Below are positions 50,776-60,916 of a stretch of DNA of 64,000 nucleotides, one piece after another (the stretch's first letter is position 1; the number at the start of each line of letters is the position of its first letter). The translations under genes and the position numbers were made by a program. The notes under the pieces are model-generated. The model was not told the DNA's origin. It worked only from the letters and a program-made list of their open reading frames with translations, and did no database searches. The DNA is from Kitasatospora atroaurantiaca (GTDB lineage Bacteria > Actinomycetota > Actinomycetes > Streptomycetales > Streptomycetaceae): positions 6,820,001 to 6,884,000 of the forward strand of contig NZ_VIVR01000001.1 in the NCBI RefSeq assembly GCF_007828955.1. The letters are read 5' to 3'.

Positions 50776-50905
50776 AGGCAGCGGGCCGACCACAGGGGCG
50801 CGGGGCCCTGCTTGATCAACTGCGTGCGCGAGATCGGAAGGCAACGGCCTGTACCCTCCCGCCTCGCGCAGTCCCTCGCGGCCCTTGGGATGCCCAATCC
50901 TGATC
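50776..50905. repeat. Dispersed hairpin element, copy D
   Basis: Arms CAGGGGCGCGGGG (from 50793) and the region ending GCGGCCCTTGGG (to 50888), with the internal GCGCGAGATCGGAAGG and the right flank ATGCCCAATCCTGATCG also found beside copy A. It is more diverged, with an extra CTGCTTGATCAACTGCGT stretch in the left arm. It fills the gap between the two cargo candidates. Confidence 0.75.
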
Positions 50906-50974
50906 GATGGCCGACCGGCGGAGCCTCTTGGCCGCCGGCAGCCCAAGTCCGCCGACGCAGCTGAGGAGCGGCGC

Positions 50975-53900
50975 GTGAAGGCTCTGCCCGACCGGTCCGC
51001 CGGTTCCGCCGGTTCGACCGGTGAGGATTCGGCCCGTACCCCGGTGACGAGGCGCGTCGAGCAGGAGGCGCCGGGCGGCGCTCCGACGCGCCCGGTCGAC
51101 CCCCGTGCGCTCCAGCGGTTGCAGGGACGGGCGGGCAATGCGGCGGTGTCCCGCCTGCTCGCCCAGCGGACCGGGCCGACGGTGCAGCGACTGGCGGGCG
51201 GCTCCTCGGCGCTCCCGGTGGCGCCGACCGGTACCGGGCCCGCGACGGATCCCCGGTTCAAGTCGGCCGTCGCCGACGTCTCTTCGAAGAAGAAGGCACT
51301 CACCAAGCACGCCCCTCCGGCGGCCGAGGCGAAGGCGGCCCGGGACGCCGCCGTGGCGCCGGCCGACGACAAAGAGGCCCAGGGCAAGGCGGCACAGGTC
51401 GAGAAGATGGGTGCGGCCAAGCCCGGCACCTTCGACAAGGCCGCCTTCATCGCCGCCGTCAACCAGGCCGTGTCCGCGCAGTCGCCGAAGAACCTGGACG
51501 AGGCCGACAAGTTCGCCTCCTCCGGCAAGGCCGACGCGATCAAGAACCAGGTGCTGGGCCAGGTCACCACCGGCAAGCAGACCTCGGCCAAGGACGTGGC
51601 CGAGAAGGCGGCCGAGACGCCCGACACCTCACGGGCGGTGGAGAAGCAGGTGACCGCCCTGCCGGGCCGCCCCGCCGCGCCGGTACCGCCCGGCCCCGAC
51701 CCGGTCGCCGCCACCGTCGCACCGGCCCCGCCCGAGCAGACCGACCTCAGCACCACCCCGCAGCAGACCGACGCCAAGATGGCCGAGGCCAACATCACCC
51801 CGGAGCAGCTGGCCGCCTCCAACGAGCCCCAGTTCAAGCAGACCCTGGACGCCAAGCAGGCGGCCGACACCCACGCGGCCACCGCCCCGGCCGCCTTCCG
51901 CGCCGCCGAGCAGCAGAAGCTGGCGACCGAGCGGGCCGGCGCGGCGGCCGTCGGCACGGCGGGGATGCAGGGCATGACGGCGGCCAAGTCCGCCTCGGGC
52001 GGCCATGTGACGGCCAAGCAGACCGCGGCGAAGGCCGGTGAGGAAGAGGCCCGCGCCAGGATCTCGGCCGAGCTCAAGGCGGTCTACGACGCCACCAAGG
52101 CGGATGTCGACAAGCTCCTGGCCGACCTGGACGGACAGGTGGCCACGGCGTTCGAGCAGGGCGAGGCTCAGGCGAAGGCAGCCTTCACGGCTGACCACCA
52201 GGCCAGGATGCAGCGGTACAAGGACCAGCGGTACGCGGGTGTGTCGGGCGCGGCGCAGTGGGTGATCGACCAGTTCAAGGGCCTGCCGCCGGAGGCCAAC
52301 GAGCTCTTCCAACTCTCGCGGCAGCTCTACGAGTCGAAGATGCAGGCGGTCATCTCGGGCATCGCCGACCTGGTCGGCAGGCAACTCGGCGAGGCCAAGG
52401 CGCGGATCGCGCGCGGCCGGGACGAGATCGCCAAGGTCGTCGGCCGGCAGCCGGTGGAGCTGCAGAGGATCGCCTCGGAGGCGTCGCAGGGGATCGCCGG
52501 CCGGTTCGACGAGCTGGACTCCTCGGTCGACGAGAAGTCCAAGAGCCTGGTCGACGACCTGGCGCAGCGCTACGTCGCGGCGCGGGGCGCGATCGACGAG
52601 GAGATCAAGGCGCTCCAGGCCGAGAACAAGGGCCTGCTGGACGCGGCGATGGGTGCCCTCCTGGAGACCGCCGAGACCATCAAGAAGCTCGCGGACATGA
52701 TCGTGGGCGTCGCCGCCCGGGCGGCCGGCGCCATCGACAAGATCATCTCCAAGCCGATCGAGTTCCTCGGCAACCTGGTCAACGCCGTGAAGGCCGGCGT
52801 GATGGGTTTCGCCGCCAGGGCGGGCGAGCACCTGAAGGCCGGGCTCAAGCAGTGGCTGTTCGGCCAGCTCTCGGCGGGCGGCATCGAGATCCCCGAGACC
52901 TTCGACGCCAAGGGCATCATCAAGCTGGTCCTGTCGATCCTCGGGCTCACCTGGGCCAACATCCGCTCACGCATCGTCAGGCAGATCCCCGAACCGGCGA
53001 TGAGGGCGCTCGAGACCTCCTTCGAGATGGTCAAGATCCTGATGGCCGAGGGGGTCGGCGGCCTCTGGCGGTGGATCGTCCAGAAGATGGGCGACGTCAA
53101 GGACATGGTGGTCGGCGCGATCAAGGACTTCGTCCTGGAGAAGATCGTCACTGCCGGTGTCACCTGGATCGTCAGCATGCTCAACCCGGCCTCGGCCTTC
53201 ATCCGGGCCTGCAAGGCGATCTACGACATCGTCATGTTCTTCGTCAACAAGGCCGCCCAGATCAAGAGTTTCGTGGACTCCGTCCTCGACTCCATCGAGG
53301 CCATCGCCGCCGGGGGCGGTGGCGCCGTCCCGGGCCTCATCGAGTCCAGCCTCGCCAAGGCCATCCCGGTCGTCCTGGACTTCCTGGCGAGCCTCCTCGG
53401 CCTGGGCGGCATCTCCGAGAAGATCAAGTCCATCCTGGCCAAGATCCAGGCCCCGGTCACGAAGGCCGTCGACTGGGTGATCAGCAAGATCGTGGCGGCG
53501 GGCAAGAAGCTCCTGGGCAAGCTCTTCGGGAGGAACAGGGACGGGCAGGATCCGCGAACTCCGGAGCAGAAGAAGGCTGCTGTTCATGCGGCGAGGCTGG
53601 AGGCGGAGCGCAAGCTCCAGGCTGAGGGCGCCACTCCGAAGTCGGTCCGGGCGGCGCTGTCCGGGATCAAGGAGACTCACGGGTTGGCCTCGATCGAGCT
53701 CGTCGAATCGCCGAACCAGGAATATCACGTGGCCGTGGCGATCAACCCGAACGAGAAGACGGACCCGAAGAAACTGACGGCGGGACTCGACCTTGATGAG
53801 GTCCGGGCAGCCGTGGCCAGGGCGCGCACTCAGCTGGCCGCCGCCCAGCAGAGGTTGAAGGACACACCAGGGACTCCGCTGCTGGCGTGCGGCGGGGGCC

Positions 53901-54403
53901 TCACCAGAACTGTCGGAGGGGGCAGGCGCAGCGCGGCCGAGGCCAATTCCCGCGCGAACGAGCGCGACCCGGACGAGCACCGGAGCATCCTGGCAGCGAC
54001 TGATGCGGCCGCTGCCAGGCGTTGGTTGGAGGCTGATGCCGCAAGGTGGGAGGAGTTGGGGAAGGTTCCCAAGGACTGGACGGGGACGGGTGGGCAGGCT
54101 GCCGGGTCGGGGGCCGGGAGCGGTGCGCATATCCCGACACCCGGATTCCGCGATGCAAGGGGTCTGCCGGGAAGCGCGAGCATTGTTCACGCCGAGAAGA
54201 TGGTGTACCGGGCGGCCCAGCTCTACGGTGCGGGTACGAACGCCATTGGTGTGACACTCCATCAGTGCGACGACTGTCAGAGCTGGTTCCTGAGTCAGGC
54301 CAGAACCGCCGGGAAGTTTCTCGTGGTGGCAGATCCCGCAGTCATTCGGATCTTCCTTCCGGACGGGACGATGACAACGCCCGCGCATCTCGGCCTCGGC
54401 TGA
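50975..54403 (+). CDS. Candidate eCIS toxin with a C-terminal deaminase-like domain
   Basis: 1142 residues. The N-terminal cargo-like motif RALQRLQGRAGNAAVSRLLA (45-63) is followed by an Ala/Lys/Gln-rich low-complexity segment and long amphipathic helices. A hydrophobic helical middle (about 540-870) resembles translocation regions of other large tail-delivered toxins. The C-terminal ~70 residues carry H1072-A-E1074 and, 26 residues after the His, C1098-D-D-C1101 (QCDDCQSWF), the zinc-ligand and proton-shuttle pattern of the cytidine-deaminase fold used by many polymorphic toxins. A Gln replaces the common Pro before the first Cys. Third-base composition changes sharply in the last ~850 nt. 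GTG 50975 has GAGGAG upstream. Target nucleic acid or nucleotide is unknown. Confidence 0.8.
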   Translation: MKALPDRSAGSAGSTGEDSARTPVTRRVEQEAPGGAPTRPVDPRALQRLQGRAGNAAVSRLLAQRTGPTVQRLAGGSSALPVAPTGTGPATDPRFKSAVADVSSKKKALTKHAPPAAEAKAARDAAVAPADDKEAQGKAAQVEKMGAAKPGTFDKAAFIAAVNQAVSAQSPKNLDEADKFASSGKADAIKNQVLGQVTTGKQTSAKDVAEKAAETPDTSRAVEKQVTALPGRPAAPVPPGPDPVAATVAPAPPEQTDLSTTPQQTDAKMAEANITPEQLAASNEPQFKQTLDAKQAADTHAATAPAAFRAAEQQKLATERAGAAAVGTAGMQGMTAAKSASGGHVTAKQTAAKAGEEEARARISAELKAVYDATKADVDKLLADLDGQVATAFEQGEAQAKAAFTADHQARMQRYKDQRYAGVSGAAQWVIDQFKGLPPEANELFQLSRQLYESKMQAVISGIADLVGRQLGEAKARIARGRDEIAKVVGRQPVELQRIASEASQGIAGRFDELDSSVDEKSKSLVDDLAQRYVAARGAIDEEIKALQAENKGLLDAAMGALLETAETIKKLADMIVGVAARAAGAIDKIISKPIEFLGNLVNAVKAGVMGFAARAGEHLKAGLKQWLFGQLSAGGIEIPETFDAKGIIKLVLSILGLTWANIRSRIVRQIPEPAMRALETSFEMVKILMAEGVGGLWRWIVQKMGDVKDMVVGAIKDFVLEKIVTAGVTWIVSMLNPASAFIRACKAIYDIVMFFVNKAAQIKSFVDSVLDSIEAIAAGGGGAVPGLIESSLAKAIPVVLDFLASLLGLGGISEKIKSILAKIQAPVTKAVDWVISKIVAAGKKLLGKLFGRNRDGQDPRTPEQKKAAVHAARLEAERKLQAEGATPKSVRAALSGIKETHGLASIELVESPNQEYHVAVAINPNEKTDPKKLTAGLDLDEVRAAVARARTQLAAAQQRLKDTPGTPLLACGGGLTRTVGGGRRSAAEANSRANERDPDEHRSILAATDAAAARRWLEADAARWEELGKVPKDWTGTGGQAAGSGAGSGAHIPTPGFRDARGLPGSASIVHAEKMVYRAAQLYGAGTNAIGVTLHQCDDCQSWFLSQARTAGKFLVVADPAVIRIFLPDGTMTTPAHLGLG

Positions 54404-54569
54404 CCACGAGAGCCACCTGTGTACGTCATCCCGGGCCGTTCCGTGCACCCGGTCGGTGCCCGATGGGGCAGCCGGGGCTACCCGAAGCGCCGTACGGTCG
54501 GTCATGACCTTGGTGGGGCGGCAGGGACAGTCTGGGCGTACCCAGTTGGGGGTTTGAAGGGGGCTGAGG

Positions 54570-56129
<1,560 letters not shown>

Positions 56130-56159
56130 GGCTCTTTCGGCAGAAGGCGGTAGCTGGTC

Positions 56160-56603
56160 ATGGCACTTCCCGACATGGACACCTCGGTCGGCCACTCCTT
56201 CGGGCTGGAGTTCGACGGTGTGGTCATCAAGCAGATCAACGAGGTGAGCGGCCTGAAGATGGAGCAGGACGTCATCGAGCTCAAGCAGAACACCGCCGAC
56301 GGCAAGTACGTCATCAAGAAGCTCCCGGGCCGCCCGAAGGCGGGCGAGGTGACGCTGACGCGCGGGCTGACGGCGGACAACAGCTTCGAGAAGTGGGTGA
56401 AGGACTCGCGCTTCGGCAAGATGGGCGACGTCCGCAAGGGCGGCGCGATCATTGTCTTCGACTACGAGGGCCGCCCCATCAAGCGCTACACCCTGGTCAA
56501 CGCCTGGCCGAAGAGCCTGGAGATCGGCTCGCTCAAGGCCGGCGACACCAGCGTGCTCACGGAGAAGATCGTGATCACGTACGAGCAGATGGACGTGGCG
56601 TGA
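56160..56603 (+). CDS. Inner tube protein
   Basis: 147 residues, T4 gp19-like: MALPDMDTSVGHSFGLEFDGVVIKQINEVSGLKMEQDVIELKQ ... GRPKAGEVTLTRGLTADNSFEKWVKDSR ... EKIVITYEQMDV. Hexameric rings of this protein stack to make the tube inside the sheath. It lies 30 nt after the sheath gene. Confidence 0.94.
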   Translation: MALPDMDTSVGHSFGLEFDGVVIKQINEVSGLKMEQDVIELKQNTADGKYVIKKLPGRPKAGEVTLTRGLTADNSFEKWVKDSRFGKMGDVRKGGAIIVFDYEGRPIKRYTLVNAWPKSLEIGSLKAGDTSVLTEKIVITYEQMDVA

Positions 56604-56610
56604 GGCCCTG

Positions 56611-57069
56611 ATGCGTCGACAGATTGCGGCCTCCGCGGAGGCCCCCCCGCTCTCGGAGCGCCGATCCTCCGAGGGCCGGTCCTCCGACTCCGGGGAGCGG
56701 ATGCGGACGGAGTTCGGGTTCGAGCTGCCGCGTGGTTACGTGGACGATGCCGGGCAGGTGCACCGGGCGGGCGTGATGCGGCTGGCCACGGCCCGGGACG
56801 AGCTCGTACCGCTGCGGGACGACCGGGTCCGGGAGAACCCGGCCTACCTGTCGGTGGTGCTGCTGGGCCGGGTGGTGACGCGGATCGGCGGGGTGACGGA
56901 CGTGCACGCCGGGGTCATCGAGGACCTGTTCGCCTCGGATCTGGCCTTCCTTCAGGACTTCTACCGCCGGATCAACGCCGAGGGCCACACCAGGGCCCAG
57001 GTCACCTGCCCGTCCTGCGCCTGCGACTTCGCGGTGGACCTCGCCGGCGGCCGCCTGGGGGAATCGTGA
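56611..57069 (+). CDS. Tail-associated protein with a CxxC pair (assembly-chaperone-like)
   Basis: 152 residues from ATG 56611. The first 30 are Ser/Glu/Arg low complexity, and homologous-looking sequence starts at MRTEFGFELPRGYVDDAGQVHRAG, so ATG 56701 (GGGGAG upstream) may be the true start. VENPAYLSVVLLGRVVTRIGGV-like sequence (about 86-103) and CPSCACDF near the C-terminus suggest a small metal-binding end. Small proteins at this position in contractile tails are often assembly chaperones. The stop overlaps the next GTG. Confidence 0.7.
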   Translation: MRRQIAASAEAPPLSERRSSEGRSSDSGERMRTEFGFELPRGYVDDAGQVHRAGVMRLATARDELVPLRDDRVRENPAYLSVVLLGRVVTRIGGVTDVHAGVIEDLFASDLAFLQDFYRRINAEGHTRAQVTCPSCACDFAVDLAGGRLGES

Positions 57070-57221
57070 CGTACGCGACCGAGCGGTTGTACGAGGAGGT
57101 CGCGTACGTCGCCTACCACTTCCACTGGCCGCTGGACTCCATCCTCGACCTCGAGCACCCCGAGCGGCTGCAGTACGTTGCCCAGATCGCCCGGTTGAAC
57201 ACCCTTGCCTCGGGTCGGTGA
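57066..57221 (+). CDS. Small DUF6760-like eCIS protein
   Basis: 51 residues beginning at GTG 57066, which overlaps the preceding stop (GTGA). The sequence TYATERLYEEVAYVAYHFHW, then LDSILDLEHPERLQYVAQI, is compact, helical and typical of the short proteins found between tube and baseplate genes in actinobacterial eCIS loci. It resembles the post-tape chaperone-type products of contractile phages, with a conserved HW...LEH.ER pattern. The function is unknown. It is easily missed because of its length. Confidence 0.75.
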   Translation: MTYATERLYEEVAYVAYHFHWPLDSILDLEHPERLQYVAQIARLNTLASGR

Positions 57222-57227
57222 GCGGTC

Positions 57228-59612
57228 ATGGGATGGTGGGCGAGGCTGACCGGGCGGGGGGTGGAGCAGGGCCCCCTCGGACCGGCGCGGCGGGCTCCCG
57301 AGCCCGGCTGGCGGGACCTGCCCGTGCAGCGGCTCACCTTCGGCGCGCCCGAGCTGGTCGCGGACCCGCAGGGCTTCCGGGCCGGGCTGGCGACTTGGCG
57401 GGACCCGTCGTTCCTCGCGCCGCTCGGCCATCTGGTCTCTGCGCAGGCCCCTTCCGGGACGGGGCACGGGCTTGCGGAGCCGACCCGTGCGGCGGAGGTC
57501 CGGTTCCCGGCCCGGGCGGGGCGGGTGGGGGCGGGTGACGCCGGGGCGACGGTCCAGCGGGCGGTGGTGGATGCGGGTGAAGTCGCCGTCGGACTCCAGG
57601 CGCCGGAGAGCCCGGTTGTGACCTCCGGCCCGGTCGCCTTGTCGGTCTCCGTTCCTGCAGCGGGTTTGCCTGCGGTTGCCGCACCGGGCAGTGTCCAGCG
57701 GACGAGAGAGGAGACCGCTCTTCATCCACCGGGGGACGAGGAGATACGGCAGCCTCCAGCCGACATGACGGTCATTCAGATCCCTGCGGATGGGGGGACT
57801 GCACCGGTGGGGGACCGCCGCGAGGAGGTGCGGGGCACGCCGCTGCAGCGTGTTCCGCAGGAGCCGGGACGGGAGCTGACGGTGGCCCGTACGGTCGACC
57901 TGCCGGTCAGGACCCTGACGGTGGCTCCACGCGACGAGAGGACTCCGACCGTCTCTGACGCAGGTGGGCCGGCCGGGCGGGGAGAAGCGGACCCGGTCTT
58001 CGTGCCGGAGGCTGCGCAGGCTGAGCTGGTGGGCGACCGTCCGCCGGCGAAGGGGGCGGTGGAGCCGGTGGTGCAGCGGATGGAGGCCGAGCCGGCCGGC
58101 CGTGTGCACCGCCCGCAACCGGTCGGCGTGGATGATCGGGGAGCTGACGTGGTGTCGGCCCCGCTCGTCGGCGACCGTCCGCTGGTCCAGGGGATCGAGC
58201 AGCCGCCTGCACTGGTGGAGGCCAGGCAGGATGATCAGGGGCCTGAGGCGGTGTCGGTTCCGCTGGTCGGGGCGCGTCCGCCGGTGCAGCGGATGGAGGA
58301 GCCGCCTGCACTGGTGGTGGCGAGGCAGGATGATCAGGGGCCTGAGGTGGTGTCGGTTCCGCTGGTCGGGGCGCGTCCGCCGGTGCAGCGGATGGAGGAG
58401 CCGCCTGCACTGGTGGAGGCCAGGCAGGATGATCAGGGGCCTGAGGTGGCGTCGGTCCCGCTGGTCGGTGACCGTCCGCTGGCTACCGGGTCGGTGGAGC
58501 CGGCAGTGCAGCGGATCGAGCCGCTGTCCACGACGGATGTGAACCCGCCCGAGGTTGCGACGCCCGCGGCTCCGGTGCAGCGTCGGTTGGGCCTGGGCGC
58601 TCCGCTCTCCGCTCCACCGCCGTCGGTGCAGCGCAGTGCGTCCCCGCCGCAGGTCCAACTGCCGCTGCGAAGCAGGGTCGGTGAGCCGATGCCGGAGGTG
58701 CCGCGCCTCCCGGAAACGCCGGCGCCGGACCGGGACCGGGAAGTAGCAGGCCCGGTGGTCGGTGATCCGCTGCCGCCTGGTGAGACCGTGGCCCCGCTAC
58801 TGGCCGATTCACCGCCCATGGTGCTGCAGCGGACGGAAGCAAGCCCGCCCGAGACTGACTCCGCCGTAGCCCCCGTACCGATGCCCCCGCGAGCCGAGCC
58901 CGGCCCGCAGGTACGCGCCGGGGGTGAGAGCCAGGCCGTCCGCCCCGTGCCGCTGCAAAGCTCACGGGTACCGCGGCCGGAGCCGGAGGGCCGGGTGGGC
59001 CTGGTGGGGGAGCGCGGTCTGGAGCTGCGCGCTGCGCCAACTCCGGTGCAGCGTACGGACGAAGATGCCCAAGGGCAGCCACTGGCGGCCGTGCCGGAGG
59101 CCCGGGTCGCCTCGGTCGGCGGGGTGCCCGCCCCGCGTCCGCCGTCGGTGCAGCGCGTCATCCAGGCCGCCGCACCGCGCGTGGCTCCCCCCGCGCCTAA
59201 GCCGACCGACCCGGGATCGGTCGCGGTGGCGGCAGGCATAGCTCAGCGCATGCCGGACGGCTCCGTGCTGTTCGCACCACCGCTGCCGGTGCCAGGACCG
59301 GAATCGCCACCTGCCACCCTCACTCAACTGCCCTATGTGCAGCGAGTGTACGAGCCGCAGCCCGAGCCCGCTCCCGTACAGCGAGCCCCCGACCCGCCCT
59401 CGCCCGACCCCCCGCCCGCCGCGCCGCCCGAGCCGGCCACGACGCCCCAGGCCTCCGCACCACCGCCACCACCACCGCAGCCGCAGGCGGCGCAGGCGGA
59501 GAGCACCGACGACCTGGTCCGCCGCCTGATCGACCCGCTGAGCAGGCTGCTCAGGGCCGAGCTCCGCCTGGACCGCGAACGCGCCGGGCTGCGGCTCGAC
59601 GGCAGGAACTGA
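57228..59612 (+). CDS. Repeat-rich Pro/Val protein with many VQR motifs (eCIS cluster)
   Basis: 794 residues, mostly disordered (Pro, Val, Ala, Arg, Glu). About fifteen short [VL]QR motifs are spread along it (PVQRLTFG, TVQRAVV, PVQRMEE, SVQRVIQ, YVQRVYEP). A 33-residue unit is tandemly repeated at the DNA level (58167-58463). Only the two ends look folded: the N-terminus (WRDLPVQRLTFGAPELVADPQGF) and the C-terminal helix (DDLVRRLIDPLSRLLRAELRLDRERAGLRL), suggesting a docking helix at the end. It lies between tube genes where a tape-measure or tether would be expected, but it lacks the helical character of tape measures. No established function. Confidence 0.7.
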   Translation: MGWWARLTGRGVEQGPLGPARRAPEPGWRDLPVQRLTFGAPELVADPQGFRAGLATWRDPSFLAPLGHLVSAQAPSGTGHGLAEPTRAAEVRFPARAGRVGAGDAGATVQRAVVDAGEVAVGLQAPESPVVTSGPVALSVSVPAAGLPAVAAPGSVQRTREETALHPPGDEEIRQPPADMTVIQIPADGGTAPVGDRREEVRGTPLQRVPQEPGRELTVARTVDLPVRTLTVAPRDERTPTVSDAGGPAGRGEADPVFVPEAAQAELVGDRPPAKGAVEPVVQRMEAEPAGRVHRPQPVGVDDRGADVVSAPLVGDRPLVQGIEQPPALVEARQDDQGPEAVSVPLVGARPPVQRMEEPPALVVARQDDQGPEVVSVPLVGARPPVQRMEEPPALVEARQDDQGPEVASVPLVGDRPLATGSVEPAVQRIEPLSTTDVNPPEVATPAAPVQRRLGLGAPLSAPPPSVQRSASPPQVQLPLRSRVGEPMPEVPRLPETPAPDRDREVAGPVVGDPLPPGETVAPLLADSPPMVLQRTEASPPETDSAVAPVPMPPRAEPGPQVRAGGESQAVRPVPLQSSRVPRPEPEGRVGLVGERGLELRAAPTPVQRTDEDAQGQPLAAVPEARVASVGGVPAPRPPSVQRVIQAAAPRVAPPAPKPTDPGSVAVAAGIAQRMPDGSVLFAPPLPVPGPESPPATLTQLPYVQRVYEPQPEPAPVQRAPDPPSPDPPPAAPPEPATTPQASAPPPPPPQPQAAQAESTDDLVRRLIDPLSRLLRAELRLDRERAGLRLDGRN
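58167..58463 (+). repeat. Three tandem 99-bp repeats within the VQR protein gene
   Basis: Units at 58167-58265, 58266-58364 and 58365-58463 encode a 33-residue period (VGARPPVQRMEEPPALV...QDDQGPE...SVPL). Units 2 and 3 are nearly identical at DNA level, implying recent duplication. A partial fourth unit and diverged earlier ones flank them. Confidence 0.9.
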
Positions 59613-59659
59613 CCGACTCACCCGCTTCACCGACCCACCAGCAGAAGGGAGATGCGCGG

Positions 59660-60094
59660 ATGGCCGACGACGACCCGGCGGTGAGCGTGTGCTTCATCGT
59701 CAAGATCGACGACTTCAGCCTCGGGGCGTTCAACAGCTGCGAGGGTCTGGGCTGCGAGGTGGTGATGGAGCAGCGTGAGGAGGGCGGCAACAACGGTTAC
59801 GTGTGGCAACTGCCGTCCCGGATCAAGTACTCCAACATCAAGCTCACCCGTCCGGTGACCAAGGACACCGAGAAGGTCACCCGGTGGATCGCCGGGATGG
59901 TCTCCGGTGTCACGCGCAAGACCGGCCAGATCAGCGCGATGACGGCGGACGGCAGGGTCGTCGCCCGCTGGAGCCTGATGGACGTGGTCCCGGTCCGCTG
60001 GCAGGGGCCTTCGCTGAGCCCGGAGAACGCGAAGGTCGCCACGGAGACGCTGGAGATCGCGCATCACGGCTTCCTCGACTCCGGTCGCGGCTGA
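59660..60094 (+). CDS. Second tube/tube-initiator paralogue
   Basis: 144 residues of the same fold as the inner tube protein (VCFIVKIDDFSLGAFNSCEGLGCEVVMEQREEGGNNGYVWQLPSRIKYSNIKLTRPVTKDTEKVTRWI). In related particles a second such paralogue forms the first ring on the baseplate. Its position just before the LysM and spike genes fits this. RBS is GAAGGGAG. Confidence 0.9.
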   Translation: MADDDPAVSVCFIVKIDDFSLGAFNSCEGLGCEVVMEQREEGGNNGYVWQLPSRIKYSNIKLTRPVTKDTEKVTRWIAGMVSGVTRKTGQISAMTADGRVVARWSLMDVVPVRWQGPSLSPENAKVATETLEIAHHGFLDSGRG

Positions 60095-60109
60095 GCGGGG
60101 GCGCGCCCG

Positions 60110-60865
60110 ATGTCATCCTCCCCTGTCGCGTTCAGCGCGGCCTCCAGTGGCCCGTCCGGCGGCGGCCGGCCCAAACTGGAGCGCGCGTACCTGGAGTTGC
60201 GGCATCCCCCGGCGGACGGCGGTACGAGTGCGCCGGGCCCGCACCTGAGCAAGATCGACTTCCAGTTCAACCCGAAGGAGCTCAGCCTCGCCAAGGCGGC
60301 GAAGTGGGAGCGGAAGACCGCCCGGGGAGCCAAGACCGCGGGCCCGGCGGAGTTCAAGGGGCCCGAGCCGAGCAAGCTCACCCTGGAGATGTTCTTCGAC
60401 GCCACGGACCGTCAGGACGACCGGGTGGTCCAGGCGGTGGAGCAGCTGTTCTCCTGCTGCGTGCCGACCTCCCAGACCCACAGCAAGCAGCAGGGCGTAC
60501 CCCCGTGGGTGATCTTCCACTGGGGCGGGCTGACCGGTTTCGTCGGGTACATCAGCCAGGTGCAGGCGAAGTACACCCTCTTCACGGCGGGCGGCCTGCC
60601 GATCAGGGCGGTCTGCCAGGTCACCCTGGAGGAGCTCAGCGGCGAGAAGGCGGGCCAGAACCCCACCTCGGGTGCCCTGGCCGCCCGGCGGGTGCACCGG
60701 GTGGTGGCGGGGGACACCCTCGCGCTGCTCGCCTGGCGGGAGTACGGCGACCCGGGCGCCTGGCGGGAGATCGCCGAGGCGAACGGCATCGACGACCCGA
60801 TGCGCCTGCGACCCGGCACCGAGCTGCTGCTGCCCGGCGCGGAGGAACTGACCGGCACGCCCTGA
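60110..60865 (+). CDS. LysM-containing baseplate protein (Pvc7-like)
   Basis: 251 residues. The N-terminal region (LERAYLELRHPPADGG ... IDFQFNPKELSLAKAAKWERKTARG) is typical of the phage gp53/LysM tail family. The C-terminal LysM domain is VHRVVAGDTLALLAWREYGDPGAWREIAEANGIDDPMRLRPGTELLLPG (about 187-240). Such proteins link the tube initiator to the spike hub. The 16-nt gap to the preceding gene indicates an operon. Confidence 0.9.
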   Translation: MSSSPVAFSAASSGPSGGGRPKLERAYLELRHPPADGGTSAPGPHLSKIDFQFNPKELSLAKAAKWERKTARGAKTAGPAEFKGPEPSKLTLEMFFDATDRQDDRVVQAVEQLFSCCVPTSQTHSKQQGVPPWVIFHWGGLTGFVGYISQVQAKYTLFTAGGLPIRAVCQVTLEELSGEKAGQNPTSGALAARRVHRVVAGDTLALLAWREYGDPGAWREIAEANGIDDPMRLRPGTELLLPGAEELTGTP

Positions 60866-60916
60866 CCCCAACCCCTGACCCAATCCCCGACCCCAACCAC
60901 CGGAGGTGAGCGCACC

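Noticed and set aside
54404..54569. Immunity gene for the deaminase protein
   Set aside because: Frames here lack an RBS and coding composition; the longest merely extends into the sheath gene.
58167..58463. CRISPR-like array
   Set aside because: Units are in-frame, contiguous 99-bp coding repeats without spacers.
56961..58658. 565-codon minus-strand frame with HRLRPLIILPGLHQ-type repeats
   Set aside because: The repeats are only the reverse complement of the 99-bp units in the VQR protein gene.
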